64,000 bases of DNA from Toxonevra muliebris (lineage: Eukaryota; Arthropoda; Insecta; Diptera; Pallopteridae), in contig OY829328.1 in NCBI GenBank assembly GCA_963691655.1, positions 14,214,704 to 14,278,703 on the forward strand, given 5' to 3'. Position 1 is the stretch's first letter. Every line of letters starts with the position of its first letter. The notes beneath the pieces were generated by a model. The model made no database searches, had not been told where the DNA came from, and was given only the letters and a program-made list of their open reading frames with translations. This document shows positions 46,276-58,000 of this stretch, one piece after another. The position numbers and the translations under genes are program-made.

Positions 46276-47553
46276 AAATAAACTTAGTTAATTTAACAAC
46301 TGGAGAAATTAAAAATTAGTACCACAATTCGCGTGTTAGTTTTTTCACTATTTTTAAAAATTCTAAATTTTTCAACCGATTTTACTAGACAGACGCTTAT
46401 TTTGAAATTTATTGGGCTTCAACATCTAATAAGTAAATCGGGGCTGAAGTTCCTTTTCTTGTTGTAATTCACAGTAAAATTTAAAATTTGTCTGAAATTT
46501 GGCAAAATTTGATGCAAAATCGTAGATAAATTCATAAATAGTGCCGAAACTAATGATATGATTCGAAAGTGTTTTATAAAGAGTTGATAGGAAATTCTTA
46601 CATTTGGTATAAAAACCTTTAATATCAACTACCAACACTGAAGAAATTGGTAATTAAATAAAAACACTTTTTTCAGAATCAAAAATATGGAAAAAATGTT
46701 TTTTTCAAACTTTAGAGATCATGGCCTAATTCTAAAACGACAGCAATTAGCACGAAACTTTATAGTTTTTGTTTTAAATCAAATCGAATATTTTTAGCCA
46801 TTGAGAGCTAAGAAAAATTTTGTTTTTTCCAAATTGCGGCCACTCTAATATCCATATTGGTAAACATTATTGGTTAGGGAATAAAACTCCCTTCCCGATA
46901 AAATTCATAAGCACCATGATCGTTACATCTTCAAAATCTTAATTGAGTAGCATATCATCTTATGGTGAATTCACCCAAAAATATTAAGGGTTAGTATTTT
47001 AGTGCTAGTTGAGCTTCGTTTTGGGTGTAAGCTAATTTCGTTTACCCATTCGAATCACAACTGAGGTAAACTTGCAACTAAAAATAGCTCAAAGTGAGAT
47101 GCAGAAAAACGTGTATCGATAATTTCGCACTTATTTTCCATTTGCTCCACTGTGCAGCTGCTATAACAAATTGTTTACTATGCTCTCGCGTACTCAAAGA
47201 ATTGTGTCTAACTCTCACTCACAGCATCTCCCACGGCACACACTACACAGAAATAATAATTATATTTTACTATGAATATGAATGATGTATTTGCAATTTT
47301 ATTGCTTGAAAATGTTTCGCAGCATAAAGCGAAATCGCATACAATGTTAAGAGAAATAATGCAAAATTTCCCTCAATAAAAAATGGCATTTAAGTATTGG
47401 TGGGACGCACCGTATCGAGCTTCGCCACCAACTTCTTCTTTAATGCATTCGCGATTGTGAAGTGGGTTGGTAGCATAAGTGGGTCCAAATAGTCCATGCT
47501 CATAGCTGCATACAAACATACGTAAATACATAGTCGTCATCGTCATTATCACC

Positions 47554-47586
47554 ATCAACATCAACATCGATGTAGTTGATGTTGAT
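47554..47586. repeat. 12-bp stem hairpin built from ATC triplets
   Basis: ATCAACATCAAC and GTTGATGTTGAT are exact complements around a 9-base loop. Confidence 0.9.
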
Positions 47587-47769
47587 CTCATCGTTCGTCA
47601 TCATCGTCATCGTCATAGTCAGGTCGATAATTGATTGCCGCATAATTTATGTCATTTGTCGACGAGAGTAGAGTGTATTGTATGGATTGTGCGTGCCGTT
47701 TGCAAAATTTTAAATTAAACGATGCACAGCGAATCACACTGTACCTATGTGTGTATGCAACCAACAGTC

Positions 47770-47905
47770 AGCAACATCAACAGCAACAACAGCAGCAGCA
47801 CAGTTGCATTCGTTACTTGCTTCGCATTAGTTCGTTCGATTCGACCGTTCGACAATAGCAGCAGCAACAGCAACGGCAGCAGCAACATCGACGATGACGA
47901 CAGCA
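47770..47905. repeat. CAG/CAA triplet clusters
   Basis: CAACAGCAACAACAGCAGCA at about 47777, and AGCAGCAGCAACAGCAACGG with AGCAGCAACATCGAC near 47860-47890. Common as opa-type repeats in flies; a coding role is not supported because stops interrupt all frames nearby. Confidence 0.75.
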
Positions 47906-48945
47906 ACGACAACTGATCATTCGTTCGTGTTGTTTGCTGATCGATTCTGCAGCGTGCTTTAAACTTTTCTTTTTTTGTATACCTACATATATATTTTCGC
48001 ATATTTTTCCCAATGAAGCTTACTGACTGATGCTATGTTAATGAACTCGGCGCATGCGCAACAAACTCTCAACATTATTATTGGAAATTACAATACATAC
48101 GAGTACATTCATACACACATATGTTGGAAGTATCTATATATATGTGGATGTGTGTGTGTGCATATAAAAAAGGCAAAAATAAAATTGTTTATGACCAGAA
48201 ATCCGTCAACATATTAACACTACAAATTTATGACAAATATTCATAAATCTCTTTAGTATATGTTGAAATAAAGCTAAAATTGTTGTTATTTTTATGCCAA
48301 GTCTGCGCATGTTCGTGAATGAGGTTGGAAAAAATTTGTTTTCAAAATTTGTTTAAACCAATTATAAAAAGTATATTTTCTATTTAGCTACAGATTTAAT
48401 TGCCTGCTGCATTCTTACTTCTTTTTTTTTTTTCTTCTTCTTCTTTTTCTTCTTTTCTACTTGTTTTGCTCTGTTCAAAAAACGAACAAGATAAAAATAT
48501 GTATGTGAAATGATCGTGCGATCATTTTATAATGCCCCTTTAGGTTTAAACAATTAATTAGACAACATTTATAATATCATTAATAATCTGTTTGTTAATA
48601 TTTCATTAAACTGTTAAGTGTAGTTCAAACAATTTTTAACTATAAGTTCATAACTGTACATACATACACGATTTAAATTTTTTCTTTTCTTTATTTTTAC
48701 AATAACGTTTTATGCAGCGAATATCCTGGTTCATATGTTAAAAAACAAAATTGCTTAGGATTCGAACAAAATCAAAATGATTCAATAGTCAGAAATCTAT
48801 GGGCAGTAGCATATTTTAGGGGGACTAGCTATGTCTAGCATATGCACTTGCATAGTGCAAGAATAGCAGAGCTGCAAAACTTAGCAATTCGTACAACGAA
48901 AAAATAAAATTTGGTGTTTGCAATTCCCGCACCGTCCAAGGGTAT

Positions 48946-49560
48946 TTGCTAGACATAGAGAACCCCTTATTTAAACAAACAAAAAATTCTGAATTGAATG
49001 CATCTGAAACGTGTCAGTGTTATATAGCTTCGAAGCCTTGTCTTCGAAAAAATACGGGCCGATGCTCCCTTTGCCGTTCGTTGCGGATGCATTGCTGTCT
49101 AAAAGATCTTCTAGGGATTTATTTTGCTCCAATTATGTTTATTTACATACTCATTCAGCCAAAAAAGTGTCACATCTCTGAATATGATTTTGCGGTAAAA
49201 CAGAGTGTCGGCTTTGAGCCGATTTATAACCAAATCTGCAAGCGGACCTCATCTGGGATGGTCACCGCACTAGAGTTTATAGACAAATTGAATCTTATAT
49301 GGCCGTAGACCAAGGTCTTTTCGGGAAATTTGACCAAATAGTGGCCGGGCAAAGTTTAGTTTTTTACACACGGCGCCAAATCGACAGATTTGGATCTTCA
49401 GTAACACTGAAGTCACCGAATATTATTCAAAAGAGCATACGAAGACTTGAATCGATCCATAGTTCTCCGTATATGCCGCTCAGATGGACGACAATGCGCA
49501 CAGTAAATTGAACGAGGTGCTCTGTGAGTTTCGCGCACAGACCCCTATTGGAAATAAATA
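48946..49560 (+). other. Unrecognised open frames, possibly a decayed transposon gene
   Basis: Open frames at 48946-49308 (120 codons) and 49299-49511 (70 codons) overlap in different frames. The first contains CQCY--SKPCLRKNTGRCSLC, a Cys-rich patch spaced like a zinc-binding module, and FIDKLNLIWP near its end. The second contains RRLESIHSSPYMPLRWTTMR. Codon texture is less AT-rich than in neighbouring DNA. I cannot name a family; a broken transposase or retroelement is the simplest reading. Confidence 0.35.
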
Positions 49561-49806
49561 TTCACTATTTTTAAACGTTGTTTAAGTGTAAGTCTTTGCA
49601 TGATAATTTGCCATTGCATACTGAACTAAAAAGTCAAAGAAAAATGCCCAGTCTGAAAACTGGTTTTATAGTTATAGCTGTCGGAAGTTATATTGTATCA
49701 CTGTAGAAAAAAAAGCACTTGATACTTACAAATAATATTAATAAAATAAAAAATTATGGTTCACCATGCAATTGTGTTAAATAAGCCAATACCAAATCAA
49801 CTTCTT

Positions 49807-50711
49807 CCACCTTGATCAAAAAGTTCCCGGAATTTATTCAGAAAATTAAAAATACAAGTTTATTCATCTAAATCTATATTGTCCCCTTCAAAGTAATCAC
49901 CATCGACTGCAACACACTTATGCCAGCGCTTGATCCAATCCTCGAAATATTTTTTACATTCGGTTTTCGGTATGTCCATCAGTGCTTCCTGCGATTTTTC
50001 CCATTACTTCCTCTCGGCTGCTGAAACGCGTTCCCCGTAATGGTTTTTTAACTCAATTGAACAGAAAGAAGTCACAGGGAGCCAAATCAGATGAATTCGG
50101 TGGCTGTTGGATGGTATTTGTTGCACTGTGGTACTGTGTACTGTGCGACGGTGCGTTATCATGGTGCAAAATCCATGAGTTTTCTGTCCACAATTCTGGT
50201 CTCTTTCGGCGAATTGCTTCACACAAACGTCTCATAACGCCCAAATAATACTCTCTGATGGTTAATTTGCGGTTATTGACCAAAATTTCTTTTACTTTAT
50301 CAACGTTTTCGTCGGTTTTCGATGTCAATGGTCTGCCACTGCGTTCATCATCTTCGATTGATTCACGACCACTTTTGAACCGCTCGTGCCACTGGTAAAC
50401 GACCGTTTTCTTTAGATAATCGTTGCCGAAATACTTTTCCAACATTTCCAACGTTCGCGCACCATTAAATCCGTTTTTTGAGCAAAATTTAATACAATAC
50501 AATTTAATAAAATTGTAAAAAATCGCCAACACACACAGAGATAGATGAACTTGGCTACGTAACTTTTGCAAATGTCAAGCTATGACCCTAAGATTTAGAG
50601 GGAATATCAACAACAGATGTACCAACTTAACAACAAAAAAAAACAGAAATCAAATCGGAACGATTGGAGCGCCACACGGTAGTTATTCCGGGAACTTTTT
50701 GATCAAGGTTG
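49807..50711 (-). mobile_element. Internally deleted mariner element, copy 2
   Basis: A 905-bp element on the opposite strand to copy 1. Ends are CCACCTTGATCAAAAAGTTC (left) and GAACTTTTTGATCAAGGTTG (right), with TA to the right (50712-50713) and TT where TA is expected on the left. It is very similar to 4981-5889 along its length, including the shared internal deletion. The transposase remnant is better preserved than in copy 1. Confidence 0.93.
49860..50571 (-). pseudogene. Mariner transposase with internal deletion, mostly open
   Basis: An open frame of 172 codons (50571 to 50053) joins the N-terminal DNA-binding part (KTVVYQWHERFKSG, DDERSGRPLT, DENVDKVKEILVNNRKLT) directly to the C-terminal catalytic part (YYLGVMRRLCEAIRRKRPEL, ILHHDNAPSHS, LAPCDFFLF). 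The join reads KLTIRE|YYLGVMR, so the region with the first catalytic Asp is gone, just as in copy 1. A short deletion between DNAPSHS and TIQQPP breaks the 34-residue spacing seen in copy 1. The frame is lost after FFLFN; the tail continues to a TAA at 49860-49862. There is no ATG start. It might still encode a DNA-binding fragment if transcribed, but nothing shows this. Confidence 0.88.
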
Positions 50712-50713
50712 TA

Positions 50714-51432
50714 TGTATTTAGTTTCATATTAACCTAATGAGAATTATAAAGTGCAAGAATCATTCATTATTTTTTCCAGTGTTACTTTGGAAATACTCT
50801 TTTGTATATTTTAAATTTTCTCACTTCCTAGTTCCCACAAGAACATAAAGTTAGCGCTTCGAAAGAGCTTTTTTGGCTAGCCCTTAAAATCTTCCCGTAG
50901 GGATATTCCATTAATACATACAAAATACACTACGCAACAATGTTGTATCTTTAAGGATAATTTTTTGTGCTTCCGCTCCATGATGAAAGATACCGAATCT
51001 TTTAAACGATTTTTAATAATTTTATGACTTTTCGACGAATATGTTGTTGTTGCTGTTATATGTACGCACAAAATAAACGACTAAAACTCTACGACTTCTT
51101 ATGCTCCCTCAACGTTTTCGACAATGATGTGATGTGCGATGTAATTTATATTTAAGTTAATATTTCTTAAATGTATTCATTTTGCGTGAATGTAGTGCAA
51201 ATATTTTAATTGCATTATGACTAGTAAATGCTGAGTAAAATTATTGTTATATCTTGTTCAAAGAAATAGAATTTAATGCGAGGCATATACTTTTTCTTTA
51301 GAAATTTATACTTAGTTACCAGTTTAATTGAATTAGAAGAACAAATTCTTATTTTAGCATTTCAGTGGAATCGAATAAAATCAATAAATAACAGAGATGC
51401 ATAATTGGCATGTACGTTCACACACACATACA
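50714..51432. other. Sequence without a gene
   Basis: AT-rich; no repeat ends or coding signal recognised. Confidence 0.5.
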
Positions 51433-51906
51433 TTAGAGTGGTCCTTAGTTTTTAAGTTTGGAATATTTTTTCATACGCCCACTAATTTTGTTCCTTTATG
51501 CTAATAATGTAAGCGGTAAAAGTTTTAGACAAAAATATTTATATTTAAACATGCCTCGGCTTCAAAAAATGTAATATGTATGTAATATGCTACTTATTTA
51601 TTTAAATTATTATTATTTTATTATTATATATATTGGTTTTTGCATCTATTATACCCCACTAACAATTACTGAAAAAAAATCTCAGATAAGAATTATTATG
51701 AACTTTTGGTGGATTTTTTACTCTACCGACTGGACTTTTTGATAATGCGGGAGTGTTTTTCAGATATAAACTTTGAGTCCAAATTTAAATATTTTTGCCT
51801 GAAACTTTCACAGTTTACATTTTTCACATAAAGGAACAAAATTTGGGGGCGTAGAGTAAAAACAATATATAAAATATTTCCCCCATATGCCTTAGAACCA
51901 CTCTAA
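51433..51906. mobile_element. Long-TIR foldback element (474 bp)
   Basis: The ends TTAGAGTGGTCCTTAG and (complement) TTAGAGTGGTTCTAAG start arms of about 140 bp. Both arms carry ACGCCC, AATTTTGTTCCTTTATG, AATGTAA, AAAGTTT and CAAAAATATTTA in the same order. The middle holds a block also found at 21836-21910. No coding sequence; no clear target duplication. Confidence 0.85.
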
Positions 51907-54502
51907 TATACACACATACATGCACATGAATCCCGTTGATACTCATCGATAAGATTCAAGCTCCAAAAATAGCAAAAATACTCAATTACAATTTTCAATT
52001 TGAGTAGGTACCTTAAAAATTCTCCATCAAATTATTTGAGTTCTTATTTTTGATTGTTTTTTCATTGTTTTTTCCCCCCCGTAATTTTCAATTCAAATGA
52101 TTTTATATTTTTTTCTATTTTTCATTACCATTCCTAGTTTAATATTCAATTTATTAAACTTCCCCGCTGGGCTACTATAAATTTTGATAAATAAATTGGC
52201 ATCTAAACAAGACAAGCTACTTTATCTTTTGCCATCATCACAATCTCCTCGTACGAATATGTATGACCACCAAGGTGTCCGTATACTAGTCATACGCCGC
52301 ATTGTAGCACCTCGTTAATTTCATCTATATTACATACATATTCACATGTAAAGTTGGTAGTAGTTCACAAGTCCACAAGTCCGATTGTCATCGACATCAT
52401 ATTCATATACATATCTACATACTATTTGTATTCATATGTAGAAAATACGATTTTATTATTGCTCTTGGTGTTGTTGTTGTTGGTGTTGTTGCTGTTTTCG
52501 TTGCTGCAGCGTAAGTTGGCAGCTTATATCACAGTTGTTGTCTATACATTTGTCTTTTCTGATTTTTTGTTTTGACTTTTTTTTTTTGTTTTGTTTTTAT
52601 TTTTCCCTGTTGTACGAATATCGCATAGCAAGACAAGAATGCTGCAGGCCAATTAAGTAAATCCGCCGCTGTGTTGTTCCATTCATTTATTCATTCATAG
52701 ATACCAATATTCATACATACATATATATACGGCTCAACGTCTTGTATTGTATGTAGGTATGTGTGAATGTAAGTATTTGGCTGTTCGAAACTTTTTTTTA
52801 CCATTATCAAAGCCATGCTAATATCTCATGTTTTATTACTAATTGAATTTCTATTCTTTTGATGCAAACAAATGTATGTATGTATGCATATCTGAGTGAA
52901 TGCATCTTATACTTACAACATAATCATATATAAAAGTGAAATTCCTTCCAAAATTTCTATTAGTAAAGTGTTGTTGTGTTGTTCTTCTTTTCTCATATTG
53001 CAAAAGGTGCTAATTTTATATTTAAGTAGTCGTCAATTTATTAAGCAAACAAGAAAAATTTCAACAAATTCGACATTGCATTGTAACGGATTTTCGATAA
53101 ATTACAACCATTTTTACTTACTTTATTTATTTGTTTTTTTTTTCTCTCAAATGAACTGTGTGAAATTCTCACGGTTTTTACGTAGTGAAATCCCACAACT
53201 TACATACTTGTACATAGTATTGGGAAATCCTAAAATACTTGAGTTTTCAGTAGCACTTAATCATAATAAAAAAAATTCATAGTGCGAATTAACATTTAAA
53301 TTAGGTTGAAACTACAGTTGCTTATAATAAAAATGGGAATCTCTAAAAAACTATCGGTGAAATCGAAATCGATAACAGCCTGTAATTTGTATGAATTTAA
53401 ATGATTCGGCAATTATGGCCTTTTTCCTGCTTTGCCTACAAATTCCAAAGAATTGCTGGCGATTATTGCTTGCCTAAGGGGACTTAAGAATGTTGTCTTC
53501 TAAAATAAAATGTGAATTGCAGTTGTGTGCTGTTGCCAGGCCAGTAGAGAGAAAATCTGGCCCACCTCAGTCATATTTTTATCATTCTGAGTTATTTCTA
53601 TGGGTAGGCGACTATTTCCTTTTAATAACCGTTAACCGTTATATACATATATGACTTTAATGTCTTTGGTGGCCCCTAGTGAAATTTTCTGGCAAATATA
53701 TTTGTGAAATATTTTAATCCTTGAATGTCTCTTTTGAAAGGACTTTTCAGGTTTTCATCAAAAAAGGGGTCAAATTATCCAATAAAAAGAGGAACTAAAG
53801 GGGTAAAATGTTCTACAGAAATGACCCTCGTAAAATTCTACCATACAACTTCCCCAATAACATTTTTCTCAGACAACAATTTATAACACTTTTTGCACTA
53901 AGTATTCAGCTCTCTTCGACCAAAATAAGAAAACTTTGACTCACTGAAAAAAAAACTGAGACTTGCTTTCAGGATTAAAGGGTGGCTATTCTGTTGCAAA
54001 AATCCTGTTGGACTGTGTTATTAAAAACCCAAAAAAAAAAAATAAATAAATTAAATGATTAGCAATGATGAAAATTTTCAATATCTAATTAATAATACTT
54101 AATTTATTTAAGTGTATGATAGAAAAAATATTTATGTAGGACAAAAACTTGATGTGTTCAACTGAAATCGGATTAGAAATTAGATATTTTATATTTTGTT
54201 GAAGTGATCAGAATGCCAATTATTTAATTGTATTCAAATTTTATTATCAGTCATTTGCCATATCGATTTTTATATATGTAGTCTGAAATTACAAAAGAGG
54301 CTTTTCCTCGTTTTGGCTGGGACGAAAGCTTGGATGGTTACATTGGAATCAAGTTTTCTCCTCAGTTTGGATTCCAAGCATAAAAAAGTACGAAAACTCT
54401 AATTTAAGTTGAACAAGATCGATGATTGTAGGAAAATTTATATTGGAGTGAATTGATAGAAATTAAAATTAAATGTCACGTCGGTGTCATGTGAGGTTTC
54501 AT
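51907..54502. other. Sequence without a gene
   Basis: 52200-52900 is transposon-poor with GTTGTTGTTGGTGTTGTTGC at 52469 and TATG/CATA runs. 53500-54300 is AT-rich. A 128-codon open frame at 52896-53282 is AT-rich, hydrophobic by composition and resembles nothing known to me. Confidence 0.45.
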
Positions 54503-55040
54503 AAACTTCCGTACAGCTAGGTGGTGGGTGGTGAATCGAACGACGAAATTATGCTATCTTAATATTAGTCTAAATAGATTAAGAAAGGTGAATTTTTGAT
54601 ATTAAAAATTAGACCCTGAAAGTATACCACACTTTTATTTATTTTCTATGCAAATATGCTGGTGATTATATTAAATTTTCGTACCGCCAGATGAAGAGTG
54701 GTGAACTGCACCCCGAAAATATGCTGTCTTGTTATTAGAATAAAGTTATTAAAGTAAGATAGGTGAATTGTTAATACTAAAAATAAGGCCCTAAAACTAT
54801 ACCTCACATTTTTTATTTTCTCTGTGAATATGGTGCCGATTATGTTAAGCTTTCGTACCACTAGGTGGAGGATGGTGAATCGCAACCCGAAAGTATGCTA
54901 TCTTGAAGGTGAATTTTTAATATAAAAATAGTGGTGGCTATGTTAAACTTTAGCACCGTCAGGTGAAGGGTGGTGAATTGTGCCCCGTAAGTATGCTGTC
55001 TTATTAGAATAAAAAGATTAGGGTAGATTTTTTAATATTA
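54503..55040. repeat. Degenerate tandem array, about 170-bp unit
   Basis: Four related units start at 54503, 54673, 54847 and 54945. Each has AA-TTTCGTACC-like start, then AGGTG--GGGTGGTGAAT, a CCCCGAAA-TATGCT-TCTT block, GGTGAATTTTTAATA and a T-rich end with CACAC. Spacing is 170, 174 and 98 bp, so the third unit is shortened. An open frame on the minus strand (54646-54885) spans one period and repeats its own residues, as expected from the array rather than from a gene. Confidence 0.85.
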
Positions 55041-58000
55041 AAAATTGGACACAACAAAAGTATGCAACACATAATTTATATATCAAATGTGGTTGTGTAA
55101 TATACTTATATATCAATGGAATTAGTGAAATTTATCAAAAACTGTTATAAGTTAATTTTAGTTAATAGTTTATTCTTTCTAATTGATATTATTACAATAA
55201 TATCAACATTAAGCGATGTAGATGTGCAAAAAACGAAGAAAGTGCATTGAAAAGAGAAGACGAAAAAATTAAAAAACCATGGTTGCAATTTTTGGAACAC
55301 AAAACGAAAACCTTTAAAATGAAGTAAACAACAAGGCGTAAAAGTATGCTATCACAAAAGGGACTCATTTTAGTTTTTTATGCAACTAACCATTGCAGAC
55401 ACTTTTTTTTTTGAGTTCCCTACGCGCCAACTCAAACCATAAATAGTGCACAAATTTTTGCTCTGGGTGTGTGTCACTATAAAAATTAATTTATTTCATT
55501 TATTTGCAGTAAAACGAGGTGGTTTGCTGATCGTATGTAAATACATACTTGTAAAATTGTACATATGAAATATTTGAGGTGTATATTTTGATATTTTGAT
55601 TCTTTCAAAGTTAACGATTGTTTGCAATTTCTATTTGGCAGATTGTCGTTTTTTGAACTACCGGCATTTAGAATATGGTAATCAAAAAAAAAGAAAAGAA
55701 TTTTGTGTTTTAATAATTCCATATTTTCTTATATAACACATATAATTTATATTTATAATTATTACCAATAAGTGGTAAAAAATTAAATTTTACCACAAAA
55801 AAATTTGTACCCCAGAATTTCGAACTTTTGAGGCGTGGAGTAGCCGTGAATAATAACAATAATATTGGAAAAATATTTTGGATTCATTTTAATTAAAGTA
55901 TTATCTTCCAATGAGTAAAGAAATGCTTTTTGTTTTTTGGCCGCACTCGCGACACTGTGCGACGGCCAATGCATTTGCCGGATAAGTCCACACAGTTCAT
56001 ATTGTGTATTTTGAAAATCAAAACCTTTAAATAACAGATTTTATGAAATTTTTGTGTGTCGGAAATAAAATTTATAAATAACGCTTAGAAATTACTATTT
56101 TATTCTTTCGGCTTTCGTTTTCAGCAATTCAATGTTCAGTACTGACTCATGCCAAAAAGAAAACCCGTCGTACCATATTTTATTATGTTCAAACGAACTT
56201 TTCAAAACGGTAAACACAATATTAAATTATTTGCAATATGAAAAATCTCATTAAATATTTTGGAAAAATTTTTAAAACTAAAATAGAGTCCACATACATA
56301 CATTTACTTTATACTTTATATCTGTATCTTCGAGTATTCTACAAAATATTATTGAGCACATGTTTTGCACCCAAATAAAAAATCTCACAAAATATAATTT
56401 CTGGGTATGAATATTTTAAAGAAATTTTTATAAAACTTATTTTTGTGGTTAATGGATTTCTGTCAATCATGTACGTGTGTGATTGATTAAGTGACAAACG
56501 GTTGAAAAATAAAATAAATATACAAGAAATATATTTTCATATAATAACAATAATAGACAAATAAGAAAAGCATATTAAAATTAAATCAGTGGAAAGGAAA
56601 ATGAAAAGGGAAGAGGAAACAAAAAGTGGAACAGAAGACATAACAACAACAACAAAGAATTGTCATATGTTAAATATAATTGAATGTACTCGAACAAGTA
56701 GATATGTAGTTGAATGATGATGATGTGACGATGATGTTGATGTTGATGATATTCAATCTATCCATCAGATGATGCAAATGAAAAATTCATAGAAAACAAA
56801 TAAATAATACACATTTATAGAAAAAAAAAACAAAACAAAACAAAAACAAAAACAGACTAATATTTAATTTAAAAAACGAAATAAAAAATAACAAATAAAA
56901 CCATAAAAATACAAGCGCATGACATCAATAATGACATTGAAATAACTTATTTACCGACCGCAGTGTCCAATCGCCCTCATCCATATACCTTTTTGCACCA
57001 ATTGAAATATTATTTCAAAGACACATACCACAAACAAATAATCGCATTGAATATTGCGTTTTCTAACATTTTATTCTATTCATTGTTTTTTTCTGTATAT
57101 TTATTTCTACATATAAAATAAATAGACAATATATAAAAATAATTCCATTGGCAAGCACTTGAAGGGTTTCATCACATTATAAGCACGAATACTAAATATG
57201 GGAAAGAAAAAATAATAGCCTATTTTAATATATGTAATTCTAATAATTACAAAATTTTTTTGTGTGCAAGCAAAATTTTATATATATGAATGGTTTATGT
57301 AGATATTTATGTAGCGAAAGCCAGAAGAGTAACTAAAGAGCAATTGATTAGGCGAAACAAATTTCACAAGCCTGCAAAATTTAGCTTCTTTTTATGATTT
57401 TCTATATTCCACAATTACTTACAATTGTACATATTTTTGCTAATTGCTGTATTTCTTTTATAGGGTTTAAAAGTTAAACAGTTTTACCCCATAAAAAAGG
57501 CATTTCCAAATATTTAATTGTATATAAAACCTGCATCATTATATAAATACATATGATAACCAGTGGACCCAGAGATTCTAGACTTCTATCATGTTCATTC
57601 TTTTAAAAAATCTTTTGAGTCAGGAAGGGAAGAGAAGCTAAAACTGAGGATTAATATTAAACTGAACGTTCTTTTTGTAGTGAGAAATTAGTTATTTATA
57701 TCGTCTCTTCATTTTTCCGATAACTTGCCAATGCCGTTCTTAAACAATTTCAATTTTAAAACAAGTTGTAAGTGGGATGAATAAAGCAAGAGTTCTAAAT
57801 GGTCAAATCTCTCTGCCCAGTAAAACAGTAAAACATCAAGAGGGATTTGAACTAAGCAGTTAGTGAACACGATTAATGATTTACTATGGAACTAGCGTTG
57901 TCAGATGCGAATTGGGCTTCAGGACATTGATATAAAATATCGGCGATTTTTCAGCTTTCTTCTGGACATTGAAAAAGGTTTTTCCACACAACAAAAAACA

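Larger units (their letters stand above)
46276..48945. other. Sequence without a gene; 47.1-48.1 kb transposon-poor
   Basis: A stretch at 46840-46855 (CCACTCTAATAT) resembles the end of the 51433-51906 element, with no partner found. 47140-48100 has ATC/GTC and CAG/CAA runs and above-average GC. 48420-48470 is a CTT-rich tract. Open frames in this region translate the triplet runs. Confidence 0.45.

Noticed and set aside
52896..53282. 128-codon hydrophobic open frame on the plus strand
   Set aside because: The AT-rich composition alone gives Phe/Ile/Leu/Lys/Asn richness; no motif, no conserved neighbour and no start context.
54646..54885. 79-codon open frame with internally repeated residues
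   Set aside because: The repeat in the peptide comes from the tandem DNA array; not evidence for a repeat protein.
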